A DNA stretch of 12,807 nt from Ramlibacter sp. (lineage in GTDB: Bacteria > Pseudomonadota > Gammaproteobacteria > Burkholderiales > Burkholderiaceae_C): positions 1 through 12,807 of the forward strand of contig JAQGMT010000142.1 of assembly GCA_028292185.1 (NCBI GenBank), given 5' to 3'. The first letter of the stretch is position 1; every line of letters starts with the position of its first letter. Below the pieces are notes generated by a model. It ran no database searches. It was not told the DNA's origin and saw only the letters and a program-made list of their open reading frames with translations. Shown here one piece after another: positions 6,389 through 12,794 of this stretch. The translations under genes were made by a program, and so were the position numbers.

Positions 6389-7063
6389 ATGCTCGATACG
6401 CCGAAACTCACCGCCCGCCAGCAGCAGATTCTGGACCTGATCCAGAGCGCGATCGCGCGCAGCGGCGCGCCGCCGACGCGCGCCGAAATCGCGTCCGAAC
6501 TCGGCTTCAAGTCCGCCAACGCGGCCGAGGAGCACTTGCAGGCGCTGGCCCGCAAAGGCGTGATCGAACTGGTGAGCGGCACGTCGCGCGGCATCCGCCT
6601 GAAAACCGAAGCCCTGCGCTCCATCAACGAATCGCGCTTCAAGCAGTTCTCGCTGCCCCTGCAGAACCTGGCGCAACTGGCCTTGCCCCTGATCGGGCGC
6701 GTCGCAGCGGGCTCACCCATCCTCGCGCAAGAACACGTCGACCAGACCTATTACGTCGAGAGCAGCCTGTTCCAGCGCCGGCCCGATTACCTGCTCAAGG
6801 TGCGCGGCATGTCCATGCGCGATGCCGGCATCATGGACGGCGACTTATTGGCGGTGCAGGCGACCAAGGACGCGAAGAACGGCCAGATCATCGTGGCCCG
6901 CCTGGGCGACGACGTCACCGTCAAGCGCTTCCGGCGCAACAAGCACCTGATCGAACTGCACGCGGAGAACCCCGACTACCCCACCATCATCGTGGAGCCG
7001 GGCGAACCGTTCGAGATCGAAGGCCTGGCGGTCGGCCTGATCCGCAACACCATGCTGATGTAG
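6389..7063 (+). CDS. lexA: LexA, SOS-response transcriptional repressor
   Basis: LexA represses DNA-damage genes and cleaves itself when RecA filaments form. The 224-residue protein has a winged-helix DNA-binding domain (about 1-70: TARQQQILDLIQ, then PPTRAEIASELGFKSANAAE, then LVSGTSRGIRL). A linker leads to the autoproteolysis domain. The cleavage site is Ala107-Gly108 in GRVAAGSP, the catalytic Ser is Ser142 in VRGMSMRDAGIMDGD, and the Lys is Lys179 in DVTVKRF. It is therefore a complete, cleavable LexA. ATG 6389 is preceded by GTGGAG with 9 bp spacing; the in-frame extension upstream runs through the operators and is not coding. Two SOS boxes upstream indicate autoregulation. No recA or imu genes are next to it here. 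Confidence 0.98.
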   Translation: MLDTPKLTARQQQILDLIQSAIARSGAPPTRAEIASELGFKSANAAEEHLQALARKGVIELVSGTSRGIRLKTEALRSINESRFKQFSLPLQNLAQLALPLIGRVAAGSPILAQEHVDQTYYVESSLFQRRPDYLLKVRGMSMRDAGIMDGDLLAVQATKDAKNGQIIVARLGDDVTVKRFRRNKHLIELHAENPDYPTIIVEPGEPFEIEGLAVGLIRNTMLM

Positions 7064-7069
7064 CTTTTC

Positions 7070-7128
7070 GGGCCTGCCGCAGGTGGCGGGCGTATGGCGC
7101 AGCAGCGCCATCACCCTGCGAAAGGCCC
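7070..7128. terminator. Large bulged hairpin downstream of lexA
   Basis: GGGCCT (7070-7075) pairs with AGGCCC (7123-7128), then CGCAGG (7078-7083) with CCTGCG (7115-7120) across a 2x2 internal loop. Inside, ATGGCGC (7094-7100) and GCGCCAT (7105-7111) form a perfect 7-bp stem with an AGCA tetraloop. It starts 7 bp after the lexA stop. Only CTT follows, so it is not a classical terminator; termination is the simplest reading, but a structured leader of the next gene is possible. Confidence 0.45.
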
Positions 7129-7177
7129 TTATCCGCAATCCTGCCTGTGTTCAAACTCTGAAGACGAGGAGAGTCGC

Positions 7178-7495
7178 ATGGGAATCACGATCTTGAGCCT
7201 GCAATCCATTTTGCTGCCCTTGCAAAGCCTGATGGGCTGGTTTGCCAAAGCGCCGTCGAACGCGCACCGCGCGCCGACACCCCACCCGACTGCCAGCGAA
7301 GCCCGCCGCGTCTGTTGCGGACCCGCACCGCAGCGCCGCCCTCACGTACGGCAAAGCCGTGCCTTGCGGGTGGTGCGGGTGCTGGAGAGCAACCATGCGC
7401 CAAGGGGCGCCGGGCGCATGGTCATCTCGGGGCGCATGGCCGATGTGTGCGCCGAGCTCGAACGGCTGGCGGCGCTCGAAGCGGCCGCCGGCTAG
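7178..7495 (+). CDS. Small uncharacterised protein downstream of lexA
   Basis: This 105-residue protein has no function I can name. ATG 7178 is preceded by a good Shine-Dalgarno, GAGGA (7166-7170), 7 bp upstream, which decides the start over an in-frame ATG at 7094 that lies inside the hairpin. Residues 3-24 are hydrophobic (ILSLQSILLPLQSLMGWF) and could form one membrane or amphipathic helix. Residues 30-60 are Pro/Arg-rich, with a Cys46-Cys47 pair. The C-terminal part, RVVRVLESN, GRMVISGRMADV and CAELERLAALEA (64-102), looks like the conserved core, ending in an amphipathic helix. I recall similar small proteins in Comamonadaceae, but this is memory, not a search. It converges on the DUF1993 gene with a 19-bp gap. 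Confidence 0.7.
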   Translation: MGITILSLQSILLPLQSLMGWFAKAPSNAHRAPTPHPTASEARRVCCGPAPQRRPHVRQSRALRVVRVLESNHAPRGAGRMVISGRMADVCAELERLAALEAAAG

Positions 7496-7514
7496 CACTG
7501 TTGCCGGGCGCCAC

Positions 7515-8030
7515 TCAGGCGCGCGCACCCGCCAGGTAGTCCGATTTGCCCAGGTCCACGCCGTTGTGCCGCAGCATGGCGTAAGCCATCGTGACGTGGA
7601 AGAACATGTTGGGCAGCATCCAGTGTTTCAGGTAGGCCTCGCACTTCATGGTGCGGGTCTTGTCCTTGCCCACCGGAAACGTGACCTCTTTGTCTTCGGT
7701 GCCGTCCAGGCTGGCCGCCGGCACCGTCGCCAGAAAGTCGAGCGTCTTCTGAATCCTTGCCTTCAAGTCGGCGAAGCTGGCTTCGTTGTCCTCGAACCGC
7801 GGTGCCTCGACGCCTGAAATGCGGGCGGCGCCGTTCTTGGCCGCGTCGCAAGCGATCTGGATCTGCTTGGTGAACGGCAGCATGTCGGGCGCCAGCCTGT
7901 ATTGCAGCAGCACCGCCGCGTCGAACCCCCTCGCCTGCGCGTGAGCCTGGGCCTTGTCCAGGAAATGGGCCAGGTTGCCGAGCATGGTTTGGCAAACGGG
8001 CAAGCTGGCGGAAGACATCGAAATGGTCAT
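7515..8030 (-). CDS. DUF1993 family protein
   Basis: This is a 171-residue soluble, mostly helical protein of the DUF1993 family, whose biochemical role is unknown; the fold is thought to resemble DinB-like four-helix bundles. Visible family features are an N-terminal helix (LGNLAHFLDKAQAHAQARG, 18-36), LAPDMLPFTKQIQIACDAAK (46-65) and the C-terminal segment LPNMFFHVTMAYAMLRHNG (139-157) followed by GKSDYL (161-166). ATG 8030 was chosen because AGGAG lies 8 bp upstream and the upstream 35 codons of the open frame have no family resemblance. It is divergent from the dehydrogenase gene with a 97-bp shared region. Confidence 0.88.
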   Translation of the reverse strand: MTISMSSASLPVCQTMLGNLAHFLDKAQAHAQARGFDAAVLLQYRLAPDMLPFTKQIQIACDAAKNGAARISGVEAPRFEDNEASFADLKARIQKTLDFLATVPAASLDGTEDKEVTFPVGKDKTRTMKCEAYLKHWMLPNMFFHVTMAYAMLRHNGVDLGKSDYLAGARA

Positions 8031-8098
8031 CGGGGAAACTCCTGGCGTAACAAACGAAAACCCGATGCTAACGGCTCTCTGAAGGGTTTGCAGTGGCC

Positions 8099-8115
8099 GC
8101 CTCGCGCGGCGAGGC
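8099..8115. repeat. Perfect inverted repeat in the DUF1993/dehydrogenase divergent region
   Basis: GCCTCGC (8099-8105) and GCGAGGC (8109-8115) form perfect 7-bp arms around GCG. The right arm ends at the first base of the -10-like CACAAT of the dehydrogenase gene. It could be an operator or simply a GC-rich stem; no family of regulator can be named. Confidence 0.4.
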
Positions 8116-8120
8116 ACAAT
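8115..8120 (+). promoter_or_regulatory. Possible -10 element of the 2-hydroxyacid dehydrogenase gene
   Basis: CACAAT ends 7 nt before the ATG at 8128. The only purine-rich stretch (GAGG, 8111-8114) is 13 nt from the ATG, too far for a normal Shine-Dalgarno. No clear -35 is seen. This fits a leaderless or near-leaderless transcript. Confidence 0.35.
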
Positions 8121-8127
8121 TCGGTCC

Positions 8128-9135
8128 ATGAACATTGTGATCCTCGACGATTACCAGGACGCCGTGCGCAAGTTGCGCTGCGCCGTGAAACTGGAAGCGT
8201 ACCCGGCCAAGGTGTACACCAACACGGTCAAGGGCATCGGGCAGCTGTCGGTGCGCCTGCGCGATGCGGACGTGATCGTGCTGATTCGAGAGCGCACCCA
8301 GATGACCCGGCAATTGCTCGAGAAGCTGCCGCGCCTGCGCATGATTGCGCAGACCGGGCGGGTGGGTGCGCATGTGGACGTGCAAGCTTGCACCGAGCGT
8401 GGCATCGCGGTGGCCGAAGGCGTCGGCTCGCCGGTCGCGCCCGCGGAGTTGACATGGGCGCTGATCATGGCGGCCATGCGGCGCCTGCCCCAGTACATCG
8501 GCACGCTCAAGCATGGCGGCTGGCAGCAATCGGGCATGAAGTCCGCTTCCATGCCGCCGAACTTCGGCCTTGGCGTGGTGCTGAAGGGCCGCACGCTGGG
8601 CGTCTGGGGCGACGGGAAGATCGGGCAGTTGGTCGCGGGCTACGGCAAGGCGTTCGGAATGAAGGTGCTGGTCTGGGGCAGCCAGGGCGCCCGTGAGCGC
8701 GCCGCGAGCGACGGCTTGCAAGCGGCGACCAGCCGCGAAGAGCTGTTCGCGCAGAGCGACGTCCTCAGCCTGCACCTGCGCCTGGCCGACGAGACCGCCG
8801 GCATCGTTACCCTGGAGGACCTCGGGCGCATGAAACCCACGGCGCTGCTGGTCAACACTTCGCGCGCCGAGCTGATCGAGCATGACGCGCTGATCGCCGC
8901 GCTGAACCGCGGACGGCCGGGCATGGCCGCCGTCGACGTGTTCGAGAGCGAACCGATCCTGCAAGGCCACGCCTTGCTGCGGCTGGAAAACTGCATCTGC
9001 ACGCCGCACATCGGCTACGTCGAGCTGGACAGCTACGAGATGTACTTCGGCGCCGCCTTCGACAACGTGGTGAACTTCATCGAAGGCACGCCGACGAACA
9101 TCGTGAACCCGGGCGCGCTGCAGGTCAGACGCTGA
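8128..9135 (+). CDS. D-2-hydroxyacid dehydrogenase family protein
   Basis: This is an NAD(P)-dependent D-isomer-specific 2-hydroxyacid dehydrogenase of 335 residues; the substrate is unknown. The nucleotide-binding loop is GVWGDGKIG (158-166). Catalytic residues are Arg246 in NTSRAELI, Glu275 in VDVFESEP and His294 in CTPHIGY. The Arg-Glu spacing of 29 equals that of E. coli SerA (Arg240, Glu269). The N-terminal catalytic half contains the conserved TGRVGAHVD (76-84). A C-terminal ACT domain, as in many SerA enzymes, is absent, so serine synthesis is not implied. The next gene, an MFS transporter, starts 31 bp later on the same strand, so the two may be co-transcribed and the transporter may carry a related organic acid; this is inference. 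Confidence 0.92.
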   Translation: MNIVILDDYQDAVRKLRCAVKLEAYPAKVYTNTVKGIGQLSVRLRDADVIVLIRERTQMTRQLLEKLPRLRMIAQTGRVGAHVDVQACTERGIAVAEGVGSPVAPAELTWALIMAAMRRLPQYIGTLKHGGWQQSGMKSASMPPNFGLGVVLKGRTLGVWGDGKIGQLVAGYGKAFGMKVLVWGSQGARERAASDGLQAATSREELFAQSDVLSLHLRLADETAGIVTLEDLGRMKPTALLVNTSRAELIEHDALIAALNRGRPGMAAVDVFESEPILQGHALLRLENCICTPHIGYVELDSYEMYFGAAFDNVVNFIEGTPTNIVNPGALQVRR

Positions 9136-9149
9136 AGCGCTGCAGCGTC
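9128..9149. terminator. Short stem-loop at the end of the 2-hydroxyacid dehydrogenase gene
   Basis: GACGCTG (9128-9134) and CAGCGTC (9143-9149) form a 7-bp stem with an 8-nt loop spanning the stop codon. No T-run follows. It may be a weak terminator or attenuator before the MFS gene, or chance. Confidence 0.2.
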
Positions 9150-9166
9150 GCTCCACCGGGATTGTT

Positions 9167-10354
9167 GTGAGCACGAGGACTGCCGCCCGCGCGCCGCGCG
9201 CGGCAATGCCTGCCGTGCTGTGGTCGCTGCTGTTCGGCAACTTCATGATCGGCAGCGGCGTCATGGTCGTGCCGGGCACGCTCAACGAGATCAGCACTTC
9301 GCTCGACGTGCCGGTGGCCACCGCGGGCCACCTGATTTCCGCGGGCGCTTTGCTCATGTGCCTAGGCGCGCCATTGCTGGCGGCGGTGGTCGCCGGCTGG
9401 GATCGGCGGCGCTTGCTGGCCCTGTCGATGGTGTGGTACGGCGCGCTGCACCTGGCTTGCACCCTCGCCCCGAGCTTCGCGGCCCTGCTCCCACTGCGCG
9501 TGCTCACCATGCTCGCGCCGGCGGTCTTCACCCCGCAAGCGGCGGCCTGTGTCGGATTGCTGGTGCCGCCCGAAGACCGCGGCCGCGCCATCACCTTCAT
9601 CTTCCTGGGCTGGTCGGTGGCCTCCGTGCTGGGCATGCCCATCGGGGCCTATGTCGGCGGCACGCTCGGCTGGCGTAGCGCCTTTGCGCTGATCGGTGTC
9701 CTCAGCCTCGCCAGCGCGTTCTGGGTATGGCGAGCGATGCCCGACAAAGTGAAGCCTCCCGCCCTGTCCGCAGCGGCGTGGCGCGAGACGCTGCGCTCAC
9801 CGGCGCTGATGCTGTGCGTGCTCGTCACGGCGCTGTATTCCGCAGGCCAGTTCGTGCTCTTCTCCTACATCGCGCCCTACTACAAGCAGGTGCTGGGCAC
9901 CACGCCGGGGCAGCTCGGCTTGCTGTTGACGTGGTTCGGCGCGTTCGGATTCATCGGCAACATGCTGATGTCGCGCCACATCGATCGGCTCGGCGCCTCG
10001 CGCGCGGTGATGATCGGCATCGTCGCAATGGCGATCAGCTTGCTGATCTGGCCCCTGGGTACGACCCTGGTTCTGGCCGCCGTGGTTGCGATCCCCTGGG
10101 CACTGGGTTGCTTCTCCTCCAACTCCGCGCAGCAGGCCCGGCTGGTGGGGATCGCGGCGCCGCTGGCAGCGGCTTCGATTGCGTTGAACACGTCGGCCAT
10201 GTACGCCGGCCAGGCGATCGGCGCCGCCAGCGGAGGCTGGATGATCGCGCAAGGCGGAATGGGCCTGCTGCATTGGGCGGGCTTCGGCGGCTTGCTGCTG
10301 GCGATGGCCCTCAGCGCATGGGCCACGCGCTTCCAGGGCTCGCACCGAACCTGA
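9167..10354 (+). CDS. MFS transporter (DHA1/AraJ-like)
   Basis: This is an inner-membrane major facilitator of 395 residues with about 12 hydrophobic segments, starting at about 15-38. The loop between TM2 and TM3 carries the motif A variant AGWDRRRLLALS (76-87). TM5 carries LGMPIGAYVGGTLGWRSAF (155-173), a motif typical of the AraJ-like efflux group. The substrate cannot be told from sequence. The start is taken as GTG 9167, with only a poor purine stretch upstream; ATG 9206 (residue 14, just before TM1) is a plausible alternative. It follows the dehydrogenase gene closely and precedes the fatty-acid-type dehydrogenase by 32 bp. Confidence 0.88.
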   Translation: MSTRTAARAPRAAMPAVLWSLLFGNFMIGSGVMVVPGTLNEISTSLDVPVATAGHLISAGALLMCLGAPLLAAVVAGWDRRRLLALSMVWYGALHLACTLAPSFAALLPLRVLTMLAPAVFTPQAAACVGLLVPPEDRGRAITFIFLGWSVASVLGMPIGAYVGGTLGWRSAFALIGVLSLASAFWVWRAMPDKVKPPALSAAAWRETLRSPALMLCVLVTALYSAGQFVLFSYIAPYYKQVLGTTPGQLGLLLTWFGAFGFIGNMLMSRHIDRLGASRAVMIGIVAMAISLLIWPLGTTLVLAAVVAIPWALGCFSSNSAQQARLVGIAAPLAAASIALNTSAMYAGQAIGAASGGWMIAQGGMGLLHWAGFGGLLLAMALSAWATRFQGSHRT

Positions 10355-10374
10355 GCAGCCCGGCGCTGCTACGA

Positions 10375-10380
10375 GATAAT
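10375..10380 (+). promoter_or_regulatory. Possible -10 element of the 3-hydroxyacyl-CoA dehydrogenase gene
   Basis: GATAAT (5 of 6 to consensus) ends 6 nt before the ATG at 10387, so a start 7 nt downstream would fall on the A of ATG. No Shine-Dalgarno is present at normal distance. The -35 (CTGAGC, 18 bp upstream) is poor. Confidence 0.45.
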
Positions 10381-10386
10381 CCGCGC

Positions 10387-11907
10387 ATGACTCCAACCTA
10401 CAACATCGTGGGCGTGGTCGGCGCGGGCGCGATGGGCCGCGGGATCGCGCAGATCGCCGCGCAATCCGGCAGCACCGTGAGGCTGTACGACACCCAGCCG
10501 CAGGCGATCGCGAAGGCCCGCGACGAGGTTTTCAAGCAGTGGGATCGGATGCAGGAAAAGGGCCGGCTGGACCCTGGCGCGGTGCAGGGCTGCAAGCAGC
10601 GGCTGCAAGCCGCGGCAAGCATGCAGGACCTGGCCGACTGCGACCTCGTGGTCGAAGCGATCGTCGAGCGGCTCGACGTCAAGAAAGACCTGTTTGCGCA
10701 GCTCGAGGCCATCGTCAGACCCACGGCGGTATTGGTCACCAATACTTCGTCCTTGTCAGTGACGGCGATCGCCGCCGGTCTGAAGCACCCGCAGCGCGTT
10801 GCCGGCTACCACTTCTTCAATCCGGTGCCGCTGATGAAGGTGGTGGAAGTGATCGCCGGCCTGAAGACCGACAGCGCGGTTTGCGAAGCACTGGCCGCCT
10901 ACGCCACGCAGATGGGCCATAAGCCGGTGCAGGCGCAAGACACACCGGGCTTCATCGTGAATCATGCCGGCCGCGGTTACGGGACGGAAGCGCTGCGCGT
11001 TGTCGGCGAAGGCGTCACCGACTTCGCCACCGTGGACCGCATCCTGCGCGATCAGGTCGGATTCAAGCTCGGGCCGTTCGAGCTGATGGACCTCACCGCG
11101 CTGGACGTCTCCCATCCGGTGATGGAGTCGATCTATCACCAGTACTATGACGAGCCACGCTACCGGCCCAGCGTGATCACCGCGCAGCGCCTCGCCGCCG
11201 GCGTGGTCGGCCGGAAAGTCGGCCAGGGGTTCTATGCCTATGTGGACGGCAAGGCGCAGGTTGCGGCCGAGCCGCCGGTACCCACGGTCGGCGAGATGCC
11301 CCCGGTCTGGGTGTCCACGCGCGCGGCACGGCGCTCGGAATTGTTCCAGCTGCTCAAGGACCTGGGCGCGAAGATCGAAACCGGCGCCTCGCCCTCGCTG
11401 CACGCACTGACGCTGGTGGCGCCGCTGGGCTTCGACGTGACCACCGTGTCGGTGGTGGAGCGACTCGATCCGGCGCGCACGATCGGCATCGACATGCTGG
11501 TCGAGGATGCCGCGACCAAGCGCCGCGTGCTGGCGACCAACCCGGCCACCCGCAGCGACATGCGCGACGCGGCGCACTCGCTGTTCGCTCGCGACGGCAA
11601 AGCCGTGAGCGTGATCCGCGATTCCGGCGGCTTCGTCACGCAACGCGTGGTGGCCACCATCGTGAACATCGCTGCCGACATCTGCCAGCAGCGCATCTGC
11701 AGCCCCAAGGACCTGGAGACCGCCGTCACGCTGGGTCTCGGTTACCCGCTCGGACCGCTGGCGATGGGCGACCGCTGGGGCCCGGCGAACATTCTTGAAG
11801 TGCTGTTCAACCTGCAGACCGTGTACGGCGATCCGCGTTATCGTCCCAGCCCGTGGCTGCGCCGGCGCGGCGCTATTGGACTGTCGCTCATGCACGAAGA
11901 GCCCTAA
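10387..11907 (+). CDS. paaH: 3-hydroxyacyl-CoA dehydrogenase, PaaH type
   Basis: This enzyme oxidises 3-hydroxyacyl-CoA to 3-oxoacyl-CoA with NAD+. It has 506 residues, the two-domain PaaH/PaaC length rather than the roughly 283 residues of single-domain enzymes. The N-terminal Rossmann domain opens GVVGAGAMGRGIAQIA (9-24). Catalytic residues are Ser121 (TNTSSLS), His142 (GYHFFNP), Glu154 (KVVEV) and Asn192 (GFIVN), with the spacing known from human HADH. A first helical domain (about 188-286, ending GRKVGQGFYAY) is followed by a degenerate middle part (about 307-405). A second helical domain follows (about 410-495: RDSGGFVTQRVV, then GLGYPLGPLAMGDRWGP). The open frame extends upstream through the MFS gene, but only this ATG gives the family N-terminus. 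A role in phenylacetate breakdown is possible from the family, but no other paa genes are seen, so general beta-oxidation is equally open. Confidence 0.93.
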   Translation: MTPTYNIVGVVGAGAMGRGIAQIAAQSGSTVRLYDTQPQAIAKARDEVFKQWDRMQEKGRLDPGAVQGCKQRLQAAASMQDLADCDLVVEAIVERLDVKKDLFAQLEAIVRPTAVLVTNTSSLSVTAIAAGLKHPQRVAGYHFFNPVPLMKVVEVIAGLKTDSAVCEALAAYATQMGHKPVQAQDTPGFIVNHAGRGYGTEALRVVGEGVTDFATVDRILRDQVGFKLGPFELMDLTALDVSHPVMESIYHQYYDEPRYRPSVITAQRLAAGVVGRKVGQGFYAYVDGKAQVAAEPPVPTVGEMPPVWVSTRAARRSELFQLLKDLGAKIETGASPSLHALTLVAPLGFDVTTVSVVERLDPARTIGIDMLVEDAATKRRVLATNPATRSDMRDAAHSLFARDGKAVSVIRDSGGFVTQRVVATIVNIAADICQQRICSPKDLETAVTLGLGYPLGPLAMGDRWGPANILEVLFNLQTVYGDPRYRPSPWLRRRGAIGLSLMHEEP

Positions 11908-11923
11908 ATCACAAGGACCCAGG

Positions 11924-11946
11924 ACAAGGCCGCCACACGGCCTTGT
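11924..11946. terminator. Perfect inverted repeat between the dehydrogenase and crotonase genes
   Basis: ACAAGGCCG (11924-11932) and CGGCCTTGT (11938-11946) form a 9-bp perfect stem with a CCACA loop, 16 bp after the stop codon. It is followed by TATCC rather than a T-run, but the 3' arm ends TTGT. It could terminate the upstream transcript, or act as an operator, because a -10-like TATCCT begins at the next base. Confidence 0.5.
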
Positions 11947-11952
11947 TATCCT
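11947..11952 (+). promoter_or_regulatory. Possible -10 element of the crotonase gene
   Basis: TATCCT ends 6 nt before the ATG at 11959. The bases between (CCTGCC) contain no Shine-Dalgarno. The spacing is identical to that before the Trm112-like and 3-hydroxyacyl-CoA dehydrogenase genes. No good -35 is visible. Confidence 0.35.
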
Positions 11953-11958
11953 CCTGCC

Positions 11959-12738
11959 ATGACCGCGGAACTCAAGTCCACCAGCAACGGCCGCACCATG
12001 GTGCTGACCCTGAGCAATCCGGAGCACCGCAACGCGCTCGGGCCGGAGATGTACGCGGCGGGGGTCGAAGCCCTGAGCGTCGCCGAAAGCAGCTCGGATG
12101 TGGGCAGCGTGGTGATCACCGGCGAAGGGACGCTGTTTTCGGCGGGCGGCAATCTGCAGCGCCTGCAGGCGAATCGGCAACAGGCGCCGGAAGTGCAGGC
12201 GCAATCCATCGAGGGCCTGCACAGCTGGATCGAGGCGATCCGCACTTTTCCAAAGCCCGTGATTGCCGCCGTCGAAGGCGCGGCGGCGGGCGCGGGGTTC
12301 TCGCTGGCCTTGGCTTGCGACTTCATCGTCGCCGCCGAGGACGCGTTTTTTGTCATGGCCTACAGCAACATCGCGCTCTCGCCCGACGGTGGCGCCAGCT
12401 GGAGCCTCTCGCGATCGCTGCCGCGTCAGCTGGTCAGCGCCTTGCTCATGGCCGGCGAGCGCATCGGCGCCCCTCGACTGCATGAGCTGGCGCTGGTGAA
12501 TCGCATTACACCCTCGGGCAAGGCCCTGGAGGAAGCGCTGGCGCTGGCCGAAACATTGAACGCCCGGGCGCCCAACGCGCTGGCCAGCATCAAGGAACTC
12601 ATGAACGACGCGCCCGAGGCCACACTCAGCCGCCAGCTGGCCAGCGAACGGGATCAGTTCGTGAAAAACCTGCACCACCCCAACGCGGGCATCGGCATCG
12701 CCGCTTTCCTGGCAAAGCAGACCCCCCGCTACGAATAG
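11959..12738 (+). CDS. Enoyl-CoA hydratase/isomerase family protein (PaaG-like crotonase)
   Basis: This is a crotonase-fold enzyme acting on acyl-CoA thioesters, 259 residues, cytoplasmic. The oxyanion-hole segments are FSAGGNL (60-66) and EGAAAGAGFSLALACDF (106-122). Neither of the two catalytic glutamates of classical enoyl-CoA hydratase is kept: Ser114 and Tyr135 sit at those positions. Instead Asp143 follows Pro142 in ALSPDGGASW, as in the E. coli isomerase PaaG (IPD motif). It is therefore more likely an isomerase or ring-CoA enzyme than a plain hydratase. I recall close homologues in Comamonadaceae named alternative-type oxepin-CoA hydrolase, but cannot confirm this. The C-terminus has ASIKELMNDAPEATL (209-223) and AAFLAKQTPRY (248-258), as in the family. 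It follows the PaaH-type gene, which suits a shared aromatic or fatty acyl-CoA pathway. Confidence 0.9.
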   Translation: MTAELKSTSNGRTMVLTLSNPEHRNALGPEMYAAGVEALSVAESSSDVGSVVITGEGTLFSAGGNLQRLQANRQQAPEVQAQSIEGLHSWIEAIRTFPKPVIAAVEGAAAGAGFSLALACDFIVAAEDAFFVMAYSNIALSPDGGASWSLSRSLPRQLVSALLMAGERIGAPRLHELALVNRITPSGKALEEALALAETLNARAPNALASIKELMNDAPEATLSRQLASERDQFVKNLHHPNAGIGIAAFLAKQTPRYE

Positions 12739-12752
12739 ATCGAAGCAGTGGC

Positions 12753-12775
12753 CCGGACAAAATCATTGTGGCCGG
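12753..12775. terminator. Imperfect stem-loop after the crotonase gene
   Basis: CCGGACAA (12753-12760), loop AATCA, TTGT (12766-12769), GG bulge, CCGG (12772-12775). It lies 14 bp after the stop. There is no T-run, so it is only a weak terminator candidate. Confidence 0.3.
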
Positions 12776-12794
12776 CCGTCGCGGACGGGACAAT
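12766..12794 (+). promoter_or_regulatory. Possible promoter for a gene beyond the window
   Basis: TTGTGG (12766-12771), 17 bp, GACAAT (12789-12794). AAGGA follows at about 12798-12802 and could be a Shine-Dalgarno for a start codon at or just past the window end. The -35 is weak. Confidence 0.3.

Noticed and set aside
7129..7137. TTATCCGCA, a one-mismatch DnaA-box-like 9-mer after the lexA hairpin
   Set aside because: The mismatch is in the conserved CACA part, and single one-off matches are expected by chance.
8068..9642. A 524-codon minus-strand open frame opposite the dehydrogenase and MFS genes
   Set aside because: It is the antisense shadow of two recognised genes; no motif or start signal supports it.
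9727..10386. A 220-codon N-terminal extension of the 3-hydroxyacyl-CoA dehydrogenase frame
   Set aside because: It overlaps the MFS gene in another frame and has no family resemblance; the Rossmann motif starts at once after the ATG at 10387.
10756..12678. A 640-codon minus-strand open frame opposite the last two genes
   Set aside because: It spans two genes and their gap with His/Arg/Gln-rich low-complexity sequence and no motifs, while the plus strand encodes two well-supported enzymes.
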